Below are positions 41,429 through 50,110 of a stretch of DNA of 54,145 nt, piece after piece; the stretch's first letter is position 1, and each line of letters opens with the position of its first letter. Position numbers and translations under genes: made by a program. The notes under the pieces were generated by a model that was not told where the DNA came from, made no database searches, and was given only the letters and a program-made list of their open reading frames with translations. The DNA comes from Oscillospiraceae bacterium (lineage in GTDB: Bacteria > Bacillota > Clostridia > Oscillospirales > Ruminococcaceae), in the NCBI GenBank assembly GCA_015067185.1, contig SVMZ01000021.1, forward strand, positions 1 through 54,145, in the 5' to 3' direction.

Positions 41429-41847
41429 GTCTGATGGATAAGGCAAAGGCATTTTTAAAAAGTGATACCTGCAGAAAATTCATCCGGTTTGCAATAACCG
41501 GCGTGATTAATACTCTGGTGGATTTTGTGATATATTCGCTGGTCAGGTGGATCACACAAAACGAGTATATCGCCCAGACGGCAGGATATTTCTGCGGTGT
41601 GATCAACAGCTATATCATCAACCGCAGCTGGACCTTCCGCAAGGAAAAAGCAGGCTTTTTTAGCAGTCAGCTGGTGAAGTTCCTGGTTGTGAACGGCATC
41701 ACCTTCGGTCTTTCTCTGGGTGCCACATGGCTGTTTAACGATTGCCTTGCGCTGCACTGGGTTCTTGCCAAGCTGTTGGTGGTAGCCATCACAACGGTAG
41801 TTAATTTTACGCTCAGCAATCTTTGGGCGTTCAGAAAAAATAATTAA
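41425..41847 (+). CDS. GtrA family membrane protein
   Basis: A 140-residue protein with four membrane helices and the GtrA signatures [20 protein letters not shown] and the repeated aromatic ends NRSWTFRK and SNLWAFRKN. GtrA-like proteins are thought to move lipid-linked sugars across the membrane for glycan decoration. The four-base overlap with recR shows translational coupling. Confidence 0.93.
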   Translation: MSLMDKAKAFLKSDTCRKFIRFAITGVINTLVDFVIYSLVRWITQNEYIAQTAGYFCGVINSYIINRSWTFRKEKAGFFSSQLVKFLVVNGITFGLSLGATWLFNDCLALHWVLAKLLVVAITTVVNFTLSNLWAFRKNN

Positions 41848-41874
41848 ACCTTTGGAATAAGGATGTGTAACAAT

Positions 41875-44502
41875 ATGGAATGGACAGGACTTAATGACCT
41901 GAGAGAAAAGTATCTCTCATTTTTTGAAAGCAAAGGGCATCTGCGTCTTGCCAGTGCACCGCTGGTTCCGCAGGATGACAGCAGTATTCTGCTGATCAAC
42001 GCCGGTATGACTCCGCTCAAGAAGTATTTTCTCGGTGTTGTGGAGCCTCCCCGCCGCCGCGTAACCTCCTGCCAGAAATGCGTAAGAATGCTGGATATTG
42101 AGCGCGTTGGTAAAACCAGCCGTCACGGTTCCTTCTTTGAGATGCTGGGCAACTTCTCCTTCGGTGATTACTTCAAGCACGAAGCCACCGCATGGGCATG
42201 GGAGTTCCTCACCAAAACACTGGAGATCGAGCCGGAGAAGCTCTGGGTCTCCATCTATCTGGAAGACGATGAGGCATTTGATATCTGGACCAAGGAAGTG
42301 GGGGTTCCCGCTGAGAGAATCGTCCGCCTTGGCAAAGAGGATAACTTCTGGGAGCACGGCGCCGGTCCCTGCGGCCCCTGCTCTGAGATCTATTTTGATC
42401 GCGGCGAGAAATATGGCTGCGGATCCCCCACCTGCGGCGTCGGCTGCGACTGCGACCGCTATGTTGAGATCTGGAACCTGGTTTTCACCCAGTTCGATTC
42501 CGACGGCAACGGCAACTATGCTCGCCTGAAAAAAGCCAATATCGATACCGGTATGGGCCTTGAGCGTCTCGCCTGCGTTATGCAGGGTGTTGACAACATG
42601 TTTGAGGTTGACACCGTTCAGAATATCATCAAGCACGTATCCCGCATTGCCGGCATCAACTATCACGAGAACGAGAAGAGCGACGTTTCCCTCCGCATTA
42701 TCTCCGACCACATCCGCGGTTCGGTATTCATGATCAACGACGGCGTTGCTCCCAAAAATGACGGACGCGGCTACGTTCTCCGCCGTCTGCTCAGAAGAGC
42801 TGCCCGTCACGGCAGACTCATCGGTATCGAAAAGCCGTTCCTCCATGAGGTCTGCGATACCGTTATCAAGGAAAATGCTTTTGCATATCCCGATCTCGTA
42901 ACCAACGCCGAATACATCAAGAAGGTTATCCGCAACGAAGAAGACAGCTTCAACAAGACCATCGGTCAGGGATTTGAGCTGCTGAATCAGATCATCGAGA
43001 AGATGGACGGCACCGTTCTCTCCGGAGCAGATGCTTTCCGTCTCTACGATACCTTTGGTTTCCCCATGGACCTCACCGAAGAGATCCTTGCCGAAAAGGG
43101 AATGACCATCGACGAAGAGGGCTTCAAGGCTCTGATGGACGAGCAGCGCAACCGTGCCAGAACCGCCAGAAGCGAGAAGGATATCCTCGCATGGTCCAGC
43201 GATAACGCATTCAAGGGCATGCCCGCCACCGAATTTATCGGTTACGGCTGCACCGAGGCTGAATGCAAGGTGCTTGCCATTGTCAAGGATGGCGAGCTTG
43301 CCGACAGCATTGCCGAGGGTGATTCCGGCGTCATCGTCACCGATGCCACTCCCTTCTATGCCGAAAGCGGCGGACAGGTTGGCGACAGCGGCGTTCTCTC
43401 CGGCGGAAGCTTCAAGTTCACCGTTGAGGACTGTAAGAAGGTTGCATCCGGTCAGTCTCTCCACATTGGTACCGTTACACTGGGCATGGTCTCCGTGGGC
43501 GATACCATCACAGCATCGGTTGATTCCATCCGCCGTCATGCCATCATGCGCAGCCACACCAGCGCACATCTGCTCCAGAAAGCACTCCGCGAGGTTCTGG
43601 GTGATCACGTTCATCAGGCAGGTTCTTATGTTGACGAGCATCGCTGCCGTTTCGATTTCTCCCACTTCTCCGCTATGACCAAGGAAGAGATTGCCGCCGT
43701 TGAAAATAAGGTAAACGAGCTCATTCTCGAGGCTTTGGATGTGGATGTCAGAGAGATGCCCATTGAAGAGGCCAAAAAGCTGGGAGCTATGGCTCTGTTT
43801 GGTGAAAAGTACGGTGATATGGTACGGGTTGTCAATATCTCCGGTCGTTCCATCGAGTTCTGCGGCGGTACTCATGTAGGAAATACCGCAGAGATCGGTT
43901 TGTTTAAGATCATCTCCGAAGCCTCTGTTGCTGCCGGTGTCCGTCGTATCGAGGCTGCCTGCGGTGACAATATCCTCACCATGATCAGCGAGATGCAGGC
44001 CATTCTTGACCGTGCTGCTCAGCTGCTCAAGCTGACAAGTGTTTCCGAGCTTCCCGCCAAGATCGAAAGCGTATTCACCGAGCTTAAGGAGAAGGACCGC
44101 GAGATCGAGACCCTCAACGGCAAGGTCGCAGAGATGCGTATCGGCGAGCTGCTTGAGAAGGCTGTCCAGGTGGGTGCGGTAAAGGTTGCCGCCTCCTATA
44201 TGGACAACACCAAGCCCGACGTTGCCCGCGCCGTATGCGATAAGGTCAAGGATAGCTGCCCGAATGCCGTCTGTGTCATCTGCGCAGTGAACGAAGGCAA
44301 GGGATCCATCGTGGTTTCCTGCGGCAAGGAAGCTGTTGCTGCCGGCGCAAACGCAGGTAAGGTTGTACGCGAGGTTTGTGCTCTTACCGGCGGTAAGGGC
44401 GGCGGCCGTCCCGACAGTGCTATGGGCGGAGCTGCTGATCTCTCCAAGGCAGAAGAGGCTCTCTCCAAAGCTGCTGAGATCGTTTCCGGTATGCTGAAAT
44501 AA
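41875..44502 (+). CDS. alaS: Alanine--tRNA ligase
   Basis: An 875-residue AlaRS. The class II core is at the N-terminus (FFESKGHLRLASAPLVP; FFEMLGNFSFGDYFK; GMGLERLACVMQG). The editing domain has the HTSAHLLQKAL zinc motif and the later CGGTHV, and the C-Ala domain contains GGKGGGRPDSAMGG. The start at 41875 is chosen because the upstream ATG (41863) overlaps AAGGAT. Codon use is strongly biased, as in highly expressed genes. It follows gtrA by 27 bases. A 15-bp hairpin without U-tract lies just downstream. Confidence 0.98.
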   Translation: MEWTGLNDLREKYLSFFESKGHLRLASAPLVPQDDSSILLINAGMTPLKKYFLGVVEPPRRRVTSCQKCVRMLDIERVGKTSRHGSFFEMLGNFSFGDYFKHEATAWAWEFLTKTLEIEPEKLWVSIYLEDDEAFDIWTKEVGVPAERIVRLGKEDNFWEHGAGPCGPCSEIYFDRGEKYGCGSPTCGVGCDCDRYVEIWNLVFTQFDSDGNGNYARLKKANIDTGMGLERLACVMQGVDNMFEVDTVQNIIKHVSRIAGINYHENEKSDVSLRIISDHIRGSVFMINDGVAPKNDGRGYVLRRLLRRAARHGRLIGIEKPFLHEVCDTVIKENAFAYPDLVTNAEYIKKVIRNEEDSFNKTIGQGFELLNQIIEKMDGTVLSGADAFRLYDTFGFPMDLTEEILAEKGMTIDEEGFKALMDEQRNRARTARSEKDILAWSSDNAFKGMPATEFIGYGCTEAECKVLAIVKDGELADSIAEGDSGVIVTDATPFYAESGGQVGDSGVLSGGSFKFTVEDCKKVASGQSLHIGTVTLGMVSVGDTITASVDSIRRHAIMRSHTSAHLLQKALREVLGDHVHQAGSYVDEHRCRFDFSHFSAMTKEEIAAVENKVNELILEALDVDVREMPIEEAKKLGAMALFGEKYGDMVRVVNISGRSIEFCGGTHVGNTAEIGLFKIISEASVAAGVRRIEAACGDNILTMISEMQAILDRAAQLLKLTSVSELPAKIESVFTELKEKDREIETLNGKVAEMRIGELLEKAVQVGAVKVAASYMDNTKPDVARAVCDKVKDSCPNAVCVICAVNEGKGSIVVSCGKEAVAAGANAGKVVREVCALTGGKGGGRPDSAMGGAADLSKAEEALSKAAEIVSGMLK

Positions 44503-44516
44503 GATATCAACACAGT

Positions 44517-44549
44517 TCATCCGCACAGAGATTTTCTCTGTGCGGATGA
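44517..44549. other. 15-bp perfect hairpin after alaS
   Basis: A perfect stem (44517-44531 with 44535-44549) and a three-base loop, followed by GAAATATAGG and not by a T-run. It lies between alaS and the HIT gene. It may protect the 3' end of alaS mRNA or be a processing site. Confidence 0.7.
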
Positions 44550-44575
44550 TGAAATATAGGGAAAGGAGTTACACA

Positions 44576-44914
44576 ATGGATTGCATTTTTTGTAAGATAG
44601 CAGCAGGCGAGATCCCTTCCAACAAAGTGTTTGAGGATGATCAGGTGCTTGCATTTTATGATCTGGATCCGCAGGCTCCGGTTCACTTTCTGGTAATCCC
44701 GAAGGAGCATATCTCCGGTGCGGATCAGATCACGGCTGAAAACAGCGGTGTGGTCGCACATATCTTTGAAGTGATCGCAAAGGTTACTGCCGAGCTTGGT
44801 CTTACCGGAGGATTCCGTGTTGTGACCAACTGCGGCGAGGACGGAGGACAGACGGTAGGACATCTGCACTTCCATGTTCTTGGCAGAAGATCTCTGGCAT
44901 GGCCTCCGGGCTGA
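44576..44914 (+). CDS. Histidine triad (HIT) nucleotide-binding protein
   Basis: A 112-residue HIT protein (HINT branch) that hydrolyses nucleoside phosphoramidates. The N-terminal CIFCKIAAGEIPS and the C-terminal triad HLHFHVLGRR are present, with NCGEDGGQTVGH before it. ATG 44576 has AAAGGAG upstream; the frame's 44540 start lies in the hairpin tail. It probably has weak coupling to alaS. Confidence 0.97.
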   Translation: MDCIFCKIAAGEIPSNKVFEDDQVLAFYDLDPQAPVHFLVIPKEHISGADQITAENSGVVAHIFEVIAKVTAELGLTGGFRVVTNCGEDGGQTVGHLHFHVLGRRSLAWPPG

Positions 44915-44942
44915 TGTGTGATCGGTAAAAACGGCAATGAGT

Positions 44943-44971
44943 AGGGAGGCAGATGTTTTTGCCTCCCTGAA
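44943..44971 (+). terminator. Possible terminator after the HIT gene
   Basis: Stem AGGGAGGCA (44943-44951) with TGCCTCCCT (44960-44968), 28 bases after the stop. There is no T-run after it. Confidence 0.4.
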
Positions 44972-45040
44972 ATGAATAAAACAGCCTGCACTTCATTCTT
45001 TAATAAAACGGAAACAGTGACAGGATAAGGAAGCGGGAAT

Positions 45041-46093
45041 ATGACAAAAGCGGAAAGAATTCAAACGGCATTAAAAGGCGGAATCCCCGATAAAGTTCCG
45101 TTTCTTCTGAATACGGTTATGCAAGGGATTCAGGAACGAATTGTTGGTCATGAGATCACAGAACCTACCTACACGGGGATGAACAATGCCGGTTGGCTTG
45201 GCAGCCCGGAGAATGTACCGGAAGTGGTTCCTGCGCTGACAGTGGTTCCCGAAGTGGCTGAAAAGCTGGGTCTGGACGGAATCCAGATACAGGTTCTGCC
45301 CCCGATGTTTGTGGATTGGGTGGTCAGAGACGGTGTGGCTTGCATCAGTCATGGTCTGATTGAAGATGAAGATGTTCTGAAGAAGATAAAGATGCCGGAT
45401 CCGGATGACGAAAAGCTGTATAAAGGCATCGAAGAGATGATCAAGCGCTATAAAGGGGATTTTGCCATGGGTGCCCGTATTCGTTTGGGTGCCTCTCCTG
45501 CCATACTCAGTATGGGAATTGAAAACATGGCCATGTTTTATGCGGACGAAGATGATACCCTGCCCAGGACAGTTGAGATGTATACCGAGTGGAGCAGAAA
45601 AGTAACGAAGAACCTGTGTGAGCTGGATTTCGATTATTTCTGGGCATTTGACGATATTGCCTTTTCCTCCAATCTGCTGCTGTCTCCGTCTATGTTCCGC
45701 GAATGCTTTAAAGACAATATGAAGAAGGCGGCCGATGCCATTAACCAGCCGTGGATCTACCACAGCGACGGAAATTATTCTGTGGTGCTGGATGATATCA
45801 TTGATATTGGCGCATACGGCATCCACCCCATCGAAAAAGCTTCCATGGATACCAAATGGCTGAAGGAAACCTACGGAAAGAAGCTTTGTCTGGTGGGCAA
45901 TATTGATATTGACTATACGCTGGCGAACGGTACACTGGAAGAAGTGGAACAGGAAGTGAAAGAGCGTATTGCACTGCTCGGTCCGGGCGGAGGATACATC
46001 ATTTCCGATTCCAACAGTATACCGGACAGCTGTAAGGCTGAGAATATGATCGCTTTCGGAAAAGCGGTTGAAAAATATCGCTGTATTTATTGA
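45041..46093 (+). CDS. Uroporphyrinogen decarboxylase (URO-D) family protein
   Basis: A 350-residue TIM-barrel protein of the URO-D superfamily. The N-terminal MTKAERIQTALKGGIPDKVPF is the usual start, and the barrel carries WAFDDIAF, WIYHSDGN and LVGNIDIDYTLANGT. In Clostridia such proteins are usually methyltransferases of the MtaA/CmuA type and not heme enzymes, but no corrinoid protein or heme gene is nearby, so the substrate is open. Ribosome site GGAAGCGGGA is weak. A 6-bp hairpin (46097-46111) follows the stop. Confidence 0.88.
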   Translation: MTKAERIQTALKGGIPDKVPFLLNTVMQGIQERIVGHEITEPTYTGMNNAGWLGSPENVPEVVPALTVVPEVAEKLGLDGIQIQVLPPMFVDWVVRDGVACISHGLIEDEDVLKKIKMPDPDDEKLYKGIEEMIKRYKGDFAMGARIRLGASPAILSMGIENMAMFYADEDDTLPRTVEMYTEWSRKVTKNLCELDFDYFWAFDDIAFSSNLLLSPSMFRECFKDNMKKAADAINQPWIYHSDGNYSVVLDDIIDIGAYGIHPIEKASMDTKWLKETYGKKLCLVGNIDIDYTLANGTLEEVEQEVKERIALLGPGGGYIISDSNSIPDSCKAENMIAFGKAVEKYRCIY

Positions 46094-46147
46094 GTTTCCG
46101 ATAGAATCGGAGACCGTTGGATGGTATAAGGCAAAAAATGATTGCTG

Positions 46148-48415
46148 ATGTTAGAAACGGGAAAAAAGATGATACACCGTTCTGAAAATGTTTTGAATGT
46201 AAAAAGGCCCGTCATGCTGTTGGGTCTGTCAGTCCTTTTAGGATGTGCGGGAGCGCTGTTGATCGGCGCTCTTTTTGCAATGTGTATGGCAGCTGCCGCA
46301 GTTATCGCGGCGGTGATTTTTGCCTTGTTAAAAAAGCAGAATATCAAAACAAGGGGATTTGCTGTTGCCGTTCTGCTTACGACGGCAGTGTCGCTGCTGC
46401 TGTTTGCCGGTGCCGACAGAGAATATCGTAATCTGTTGGATTTACAGGGGAAAGAGGTATTGGTCTGCGGTCAGGTGGAACAGGTAGAATATACCGGGGT
46501 TCAGAGGAAGTATCGGATCAGGGGAACACTGACAGCAGACGGAGAGAGCAGAGATGGTGTTGTCAGCCTGACCTGCAATTCTTCCAACGATATTTATCTC
46601 TTTGATTGCGTGACGGTGACAGCGGAACTTTACGAAAAGGAAACGGATACAGCATATGACAGCCGGTTGATCAATTCCGGAGAACCGGTGATGAACGGAT
46701 ATATCCGGAAGATTATTTCGGCAGAACAGCCGCAGCAGAACACCCTGATGATGAAGATGACCCGCCTGAGACAAAATATCTGTGATGGATTGATCAGACT
46801 TTTGCCGGATTATCGGGGAAACCTGCTTTCGGAAATGACTGTCGGTCTTTCGGGAATTGCTGATAAAGAGACACAGGAGGCGGAAGAATTATTCAAAACA
46901 GCGGGAATATCACATATTCTGGTGGTTTCCGGTGCACATCTGATGATTGTGGCCAATGTGATCCTGTTGTTTTTGAAGTTATTTGGGCTGAATGAAAGGT
47001 TGGCGGCAGCCATATCGTCGGTTTTTATTTTGTTTTATGTTTTTCTGGCGGGAGCCGGTGTGGGCGTTGTAAGAGCCGGGGTCATGATGCTTTTTGTATT
47101 TGCGGCAAAGCTGTTGGGAAGAAGATCCGACGGTTTGACTGCTATATCAGCGGCGGCCGCTTTCATTGTTGCGGTCAAGCCGCTCTCGCTGCTGTCTGCT
47201 TCCATGTGGCTTTCCTTTTCGGCTTCGCTGGGAATCATCCTCTTTTCCGGCAGGATGACAAAGGTGATTGTGAAAAAGCTTGCCTTTCTGCCGGCCCAGC
47301 GTGTTATCAGTACAGTGGTGGAAAGTTTTTGTGTCAGTTTTGCGGCATGGGCGGCTACCTTACCCGTTATGCTGCTGATGTTTAACGGTTTTTCACTCTA
47401 TGCAGTGGTTGTCAATATGCTGATTGCCCCGCTTCTGCCGGTAATGATGGTGCTGGGAATGGCAGCCGGGTTGCTTTCGCTTATTTCTCCAGGATTTTTT
47501 ATCACAAGATTGTGCGGAAAGATTGCAGGAGCCATTATAGCTGTGATAAAATGGATAGCAGAGGGAGTTTCTCAAATTCCTTTTGCCAACGTGGAAGCAG
47601 GATATGATTTTTTGAAGATCTGGATGGTGGGAACCGTTCTCCTTGTACTATTGGTTTTGCTGTTGGTTCCGGGAAAAAAGGGAAGGCATCTTCTGCGCTG
47701 CTGTGTCGTCAGTGTGTTTGCGCTTGTGTTCAGTGTGGGAACCTATGCTCTGACCATGCAGAATACAGCCGAAATTTCGGTCTCCTCTCTGTATGAGGGC
47801 AGTGCCGTTACCGTTGCATATAAGGGTGCAAGGGTTGTGTTGGCAGATGTCAGCAAAAGTGGAGATGTTGCCCTGCTGCGTTCTCATATCAAAGCCCAGA
47901 ACAGCAGCAGTGTCGACCTGTTTATTGTGGAAACGGGAGATGCAGCCAACGTGGTGCAGCTGACAGGAAAAGCCCTGTCTGCGGTGGATCCGGCGGCTGT
48001 GGTTGCAGACAGCAATCTGATGAAAGAGGAACAGATCACAAAAACATTGACAGAGAGGGAAACAGAAGCATATGCGGCGGAGAAAGAGATGTCTGTCACT
48101 ATAAACGGCGGCGAGATAACAGTCAGAATGCCGGCGGACGGTGTGTGGCTGATTTCTTTGGCAGAGACTACGCTGCTTTATGTGACAGAAGATTGGGATG
48201 TACTCGATATGAAAGCGGCCGATACCGATGTTGACGTGATCATTCTGGGCAAAGCCGAACTGGCGAATGCGGCGCTGCTGCGCAACAAGCTTACGGTAAG
48301 CATCGGATATTATGCGAATTATGACGGCTATGCCGAGACAGAGATATTGGAAAATGAAGAACGGCTGGAATGGATGGCCGAAAACGGAAATATTTTTTCC
48401 TTAAAGCGGAGGTGA
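46148..48415 (+). CDS. comEC: ComEC/Rec2 family competence protein
   Basis: A 755-residue membrane protein. It has two or three N-terminal helices, an OB-like DUF4131 region (about 90-190), and the Competence domain with the conserved TAGISHILVVSGAHLMIVANV and GAGVGVVRAGVMM. It is predicted to form the DNA uptake channel. The C-terminal metallo-beta-lactamase-like part (about 530-750) lacks the HxHxDH and later His ligands, so nuclease activity is doubtful. The start is uncertain: ATG 46148 and ATG 46169 are both possible and neither has a strong ribosome site. holA follows after 6 bases. Confidence 0.88.
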   Translation: MLETGKKMIHRSENVLNVKRPVMLLGLSVLLGCAGALLIGALFAMCMAAAAVIAAVIFALLKKQNIKTRGFAVAVLLTTAVSLLLFAGADREYRNLLDLQGKEVLVCGQVEQVEYTGVQRKYRIRGTLTADGESRDGVVSLTCNSSNDIYLFDCVTVTAELYEKETDTAYDSRLINSGEPVMNGYIRKIISAEQPQQNTLMMKMTRLRQNICDGLIRLLPDYRGNLLSEMTVGLSGIADKETQEAEELFKTAGISHILVVSGAHLMIVANVILLFLKLFGLNERLAAAISSVFILFYVFLAGAGVGVVRAGVMMLFVFAAKLLGRRSDGLTAISAAAAFIVAVKPLSLLSASMWLSFSASLGIILFSGRMTKVIVKKLAFLPAQRVISTVVESFCVSFAAWAATLPVMLLMFNGFSLYAVVVNMLIAPLLPVMMVLGMAAGLLSLISPGFFITRLCGKIAGAIIAVIKWIAEGVSQIPFANVEAGYDFLKIWMVGTVLLVLLVLLLVPGKKGRHLLRCCVVSVFALVFSVGTYALTMQNTAEISVSSLYEGSAVTVAYKGARVVLADVSKSGDVALLRSHIKAQNSSSVDLFIVETGDAANVVQLTGKALSAVDPAAVVADSNLMKEEQITKTLTERETEAYAAEKEMSVTINGGEITVRMPADGVWLISLAETTLLYVTEDWDVLDMKAADTDVDVIILGKAELANAALLRNKLTVSIGYYANYDGYAETEILENEERLEWMAENGNIFSLKRR

Positions 48416-48421
48416 GAACGG

Positions 48422-49471
48422 ATGATATTCAGGGATGAACAGCAGTTTGCAGAGCATCTGAAAGAGAAGCAGCTGCTCCGATTCTATTTTTTGTATGGTG
48501 AAGAGAGATATCTCAAGCAGCAATATCTCAACAAACTGGTGTCAATGGCCGTGGATAAAGACCTGGCCATGTTCAATCTGCATCGGTTTGATGGCAAAGT
48601 TTCGATGGATGTACTCAGCGATGTGGTATACTCTTTCCCGGTCATGGCCGAAACAAGGTGTGTGGTTGTCACCGATCTGGATGTGGAGAAGCTGGGAGCT
48701 TCGGAAAGTGAGAAACTGCTGGGACTGATATCCTCCGTACCGGAAACCTGTGTATTGATTTTTGTCACCGATCTGGTCGAAGTCAACCTGAAAAAATCTG
48801 CCAAATATAAAAAGCTGGTTGATAAAACGGGACGTACCGGCGGTATAATTGAACTTGTCAAACGGGATGCCGCTAAACTTTCTCAGTTTATGCGCCAGGA
48901 AGCAGCGAAGTATAAATGCAGCATATCAGCAGATAATTGCAGATATCTGATGGAGCGCTGCACCGACAATATGGATGTCCTCAAAGGTGAAATAAGAAAG
49001 CTGGCAGAGTTTTGTCTGCAGAACGGACGGGACGAGATCCGGCGGGAAGATATCACTGAATGCTGTGCCCCGACACCGGACAGCAGTATCTATGATATCA
49101 CAAAGGCCATATCCCGTGGAAACTACAACGATGCGATAAAATGTCTGGATGAACTGCTTTACAGAAGAATTGAGCCGGTTGTAATTATGGCCACACTTTC
49201 CGGGTTTTATATTGATCTTTACCGTGCCAAGGTGGCGAATCTGTCGGGGAAAAATACGGCAGATATTGTGAAGACGTTTTCCTACGGCAGCAGAGCCTTT
49301 GTGGTGGATAAGGCATTTCGTGAAAGCGCCTCCTATTCGGAGCAAAGTCTGGTTGATAGTCTGGAAGTGCTGAGAAGAGGCGATGAAATGCTGAAAGGCA
49401 GCCGGGTGGAGGACAGCATTATACTCCAGCAGACACTGACCAGGCTGTTTGCCTGCCGAAGAAGAGGATAA
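48422..49471 (+). CDS. holA: DNA polymerase III subunit delta
   Basis: A 349-residue HolA. The N-terminal FYFLYGEERYLKQQYL, the AAA+-like core without active Walker A, and the C-terminal helical domain (LDELLYRRIEPVVIMATLSGFYIDLYRAKV) are typical. It opens the beta clamp in the clamp loader. GGAGGTGA lies 8 bases before ATG 48422. comEC-holA is a common Firmicutes gene pair. Confidence 0.95.
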   Translation: MIFRDEQQFAEHLKEKQLLRFYFLYGEERYLKQQYLNKLVSMAVDKDLAMFNLHRFDGKVSMDVLSDVVYSFPVMAETRCVVVTDLDVEKLGASESEKLLGLISSVPETCVLIFVTDLVEVNLKKSAKYKKLVDKTGRTGGIIELVKRDAAKLSQFMRQEAAKYKCSISADNCRYLMERCTDNMDVLKGEIRKLAEFCLQNGRDEIRREDITECCAPTPDSSIYDITKAISRGNYNDAIKCLDELLYRRIEPVVIMATLSGFYIDLYRAKVANLSGKNTADIVKTFSYGSRAFVVDKAFRESASYSEQSLVDSLEVLRRGDEMLKGSRVEDSIILQQTLTRLFACRRRG

Positions 49472-49504
49472 ATAAGTTTGTTTGATGGAGAGAACAAAAC
49501 GGCA

Positions 49505-50083
49505 ATGTATAAAGTAGCACAGGCAATTGTTGTAGAAGGAAAATATGATAAGATAAAACTGGATTCTCTTGTGGAGGCAACAATTATTCCCACAGATGGG
49601 TTTGGTATATTCAGAGATAAAGAGATGCTGTCCATGCTGCGCCTGCTGGCAGAAAAGAAGGGGCTGGTGGTTTTAACCGATTCCGATGCCGCAGGCTTCA
49701 AAATAAGAGGATATATCAATTCGGCAATTCCCAAAAACAGGGTGATCCATGCCTATATTCCGGATATACAGGGAAAGGAAAAGCGGAAAGCAGTTCCTGG
49801 AAAAGAGGGAAAGCTGGGTGTGGAAGGAGTTCCCGCCGAATGTATTATAGAAGCGCTGAGAAGAGCCGGCGTATTGGAAAAAACGAGCGGGGAGCAGCCA
49901 CGAAAAGAGATGACCAAGGCAGATCTGTGTGAAATGGGGCTTTCCGGCGGTGCCGGCAGCACCGAAAAACGTCGGGAACTTTGCCGCAAACTGTCGCTTC
50001 CTCAGCGGCTTTCCGCCAATGCACTGTTGATGGTGCTGAACTCCATAACCACTCGTGAAGAGGTGGAGCAATTGTTGAAATAG
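49505..50083 (+). CDS. rnmV: RNase M5-like Toprim protein with DUF4093
   Basis: A 192-residue protein with an N-terminal Toprim domain (AIVVEGKYDKIKLDSL with the catalytic Glu; VVLTDSDAAGFKIRGYI with the DxD) and a C-terminal DUF4093-like region. This is the RNase M5 family that matures 5S rRNA. ATG 49505 is chosen because family proteins begin a few residues before the AIVVEG strand; TTG 49478 with AAGAGGA upstream is a good alternative and would add nine residues. Confidence 0.85.
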   Translation: MYKVAQAIVVEGKYDKIKLDSLVEATIIPTDGFGIFRDKEMLSMLRLLAEKKGLVVLTDSDAAGFKIRGYINSAIPKNRVIHAYIPDIQGKEKRKAVPGKEGKLGVEGVPAECIIEALRRAGVLEKTSGEQPRKEMTKADLCEMGLSGGAGSTEKRRELCRKLSLPQRLSANALLMVLNSITTREEVEQLLK

Positions 50084-50110
50084 ATTGATCAGAAAGTGTG
50101 GTGACAGACT

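Noticed and set aside
41917-44526. An 869-codon open frame antisense to alaS, and similar long antisense frames over recQ, GH20, GH4, uvrC and the ceramidase-like genes.
   Set aside because: They arise because the sense genes rarely use TTA, CTA and TCA codons, whose complements are stops. They have no ribosome sites and the protein sequences look like low-complexity shadows.
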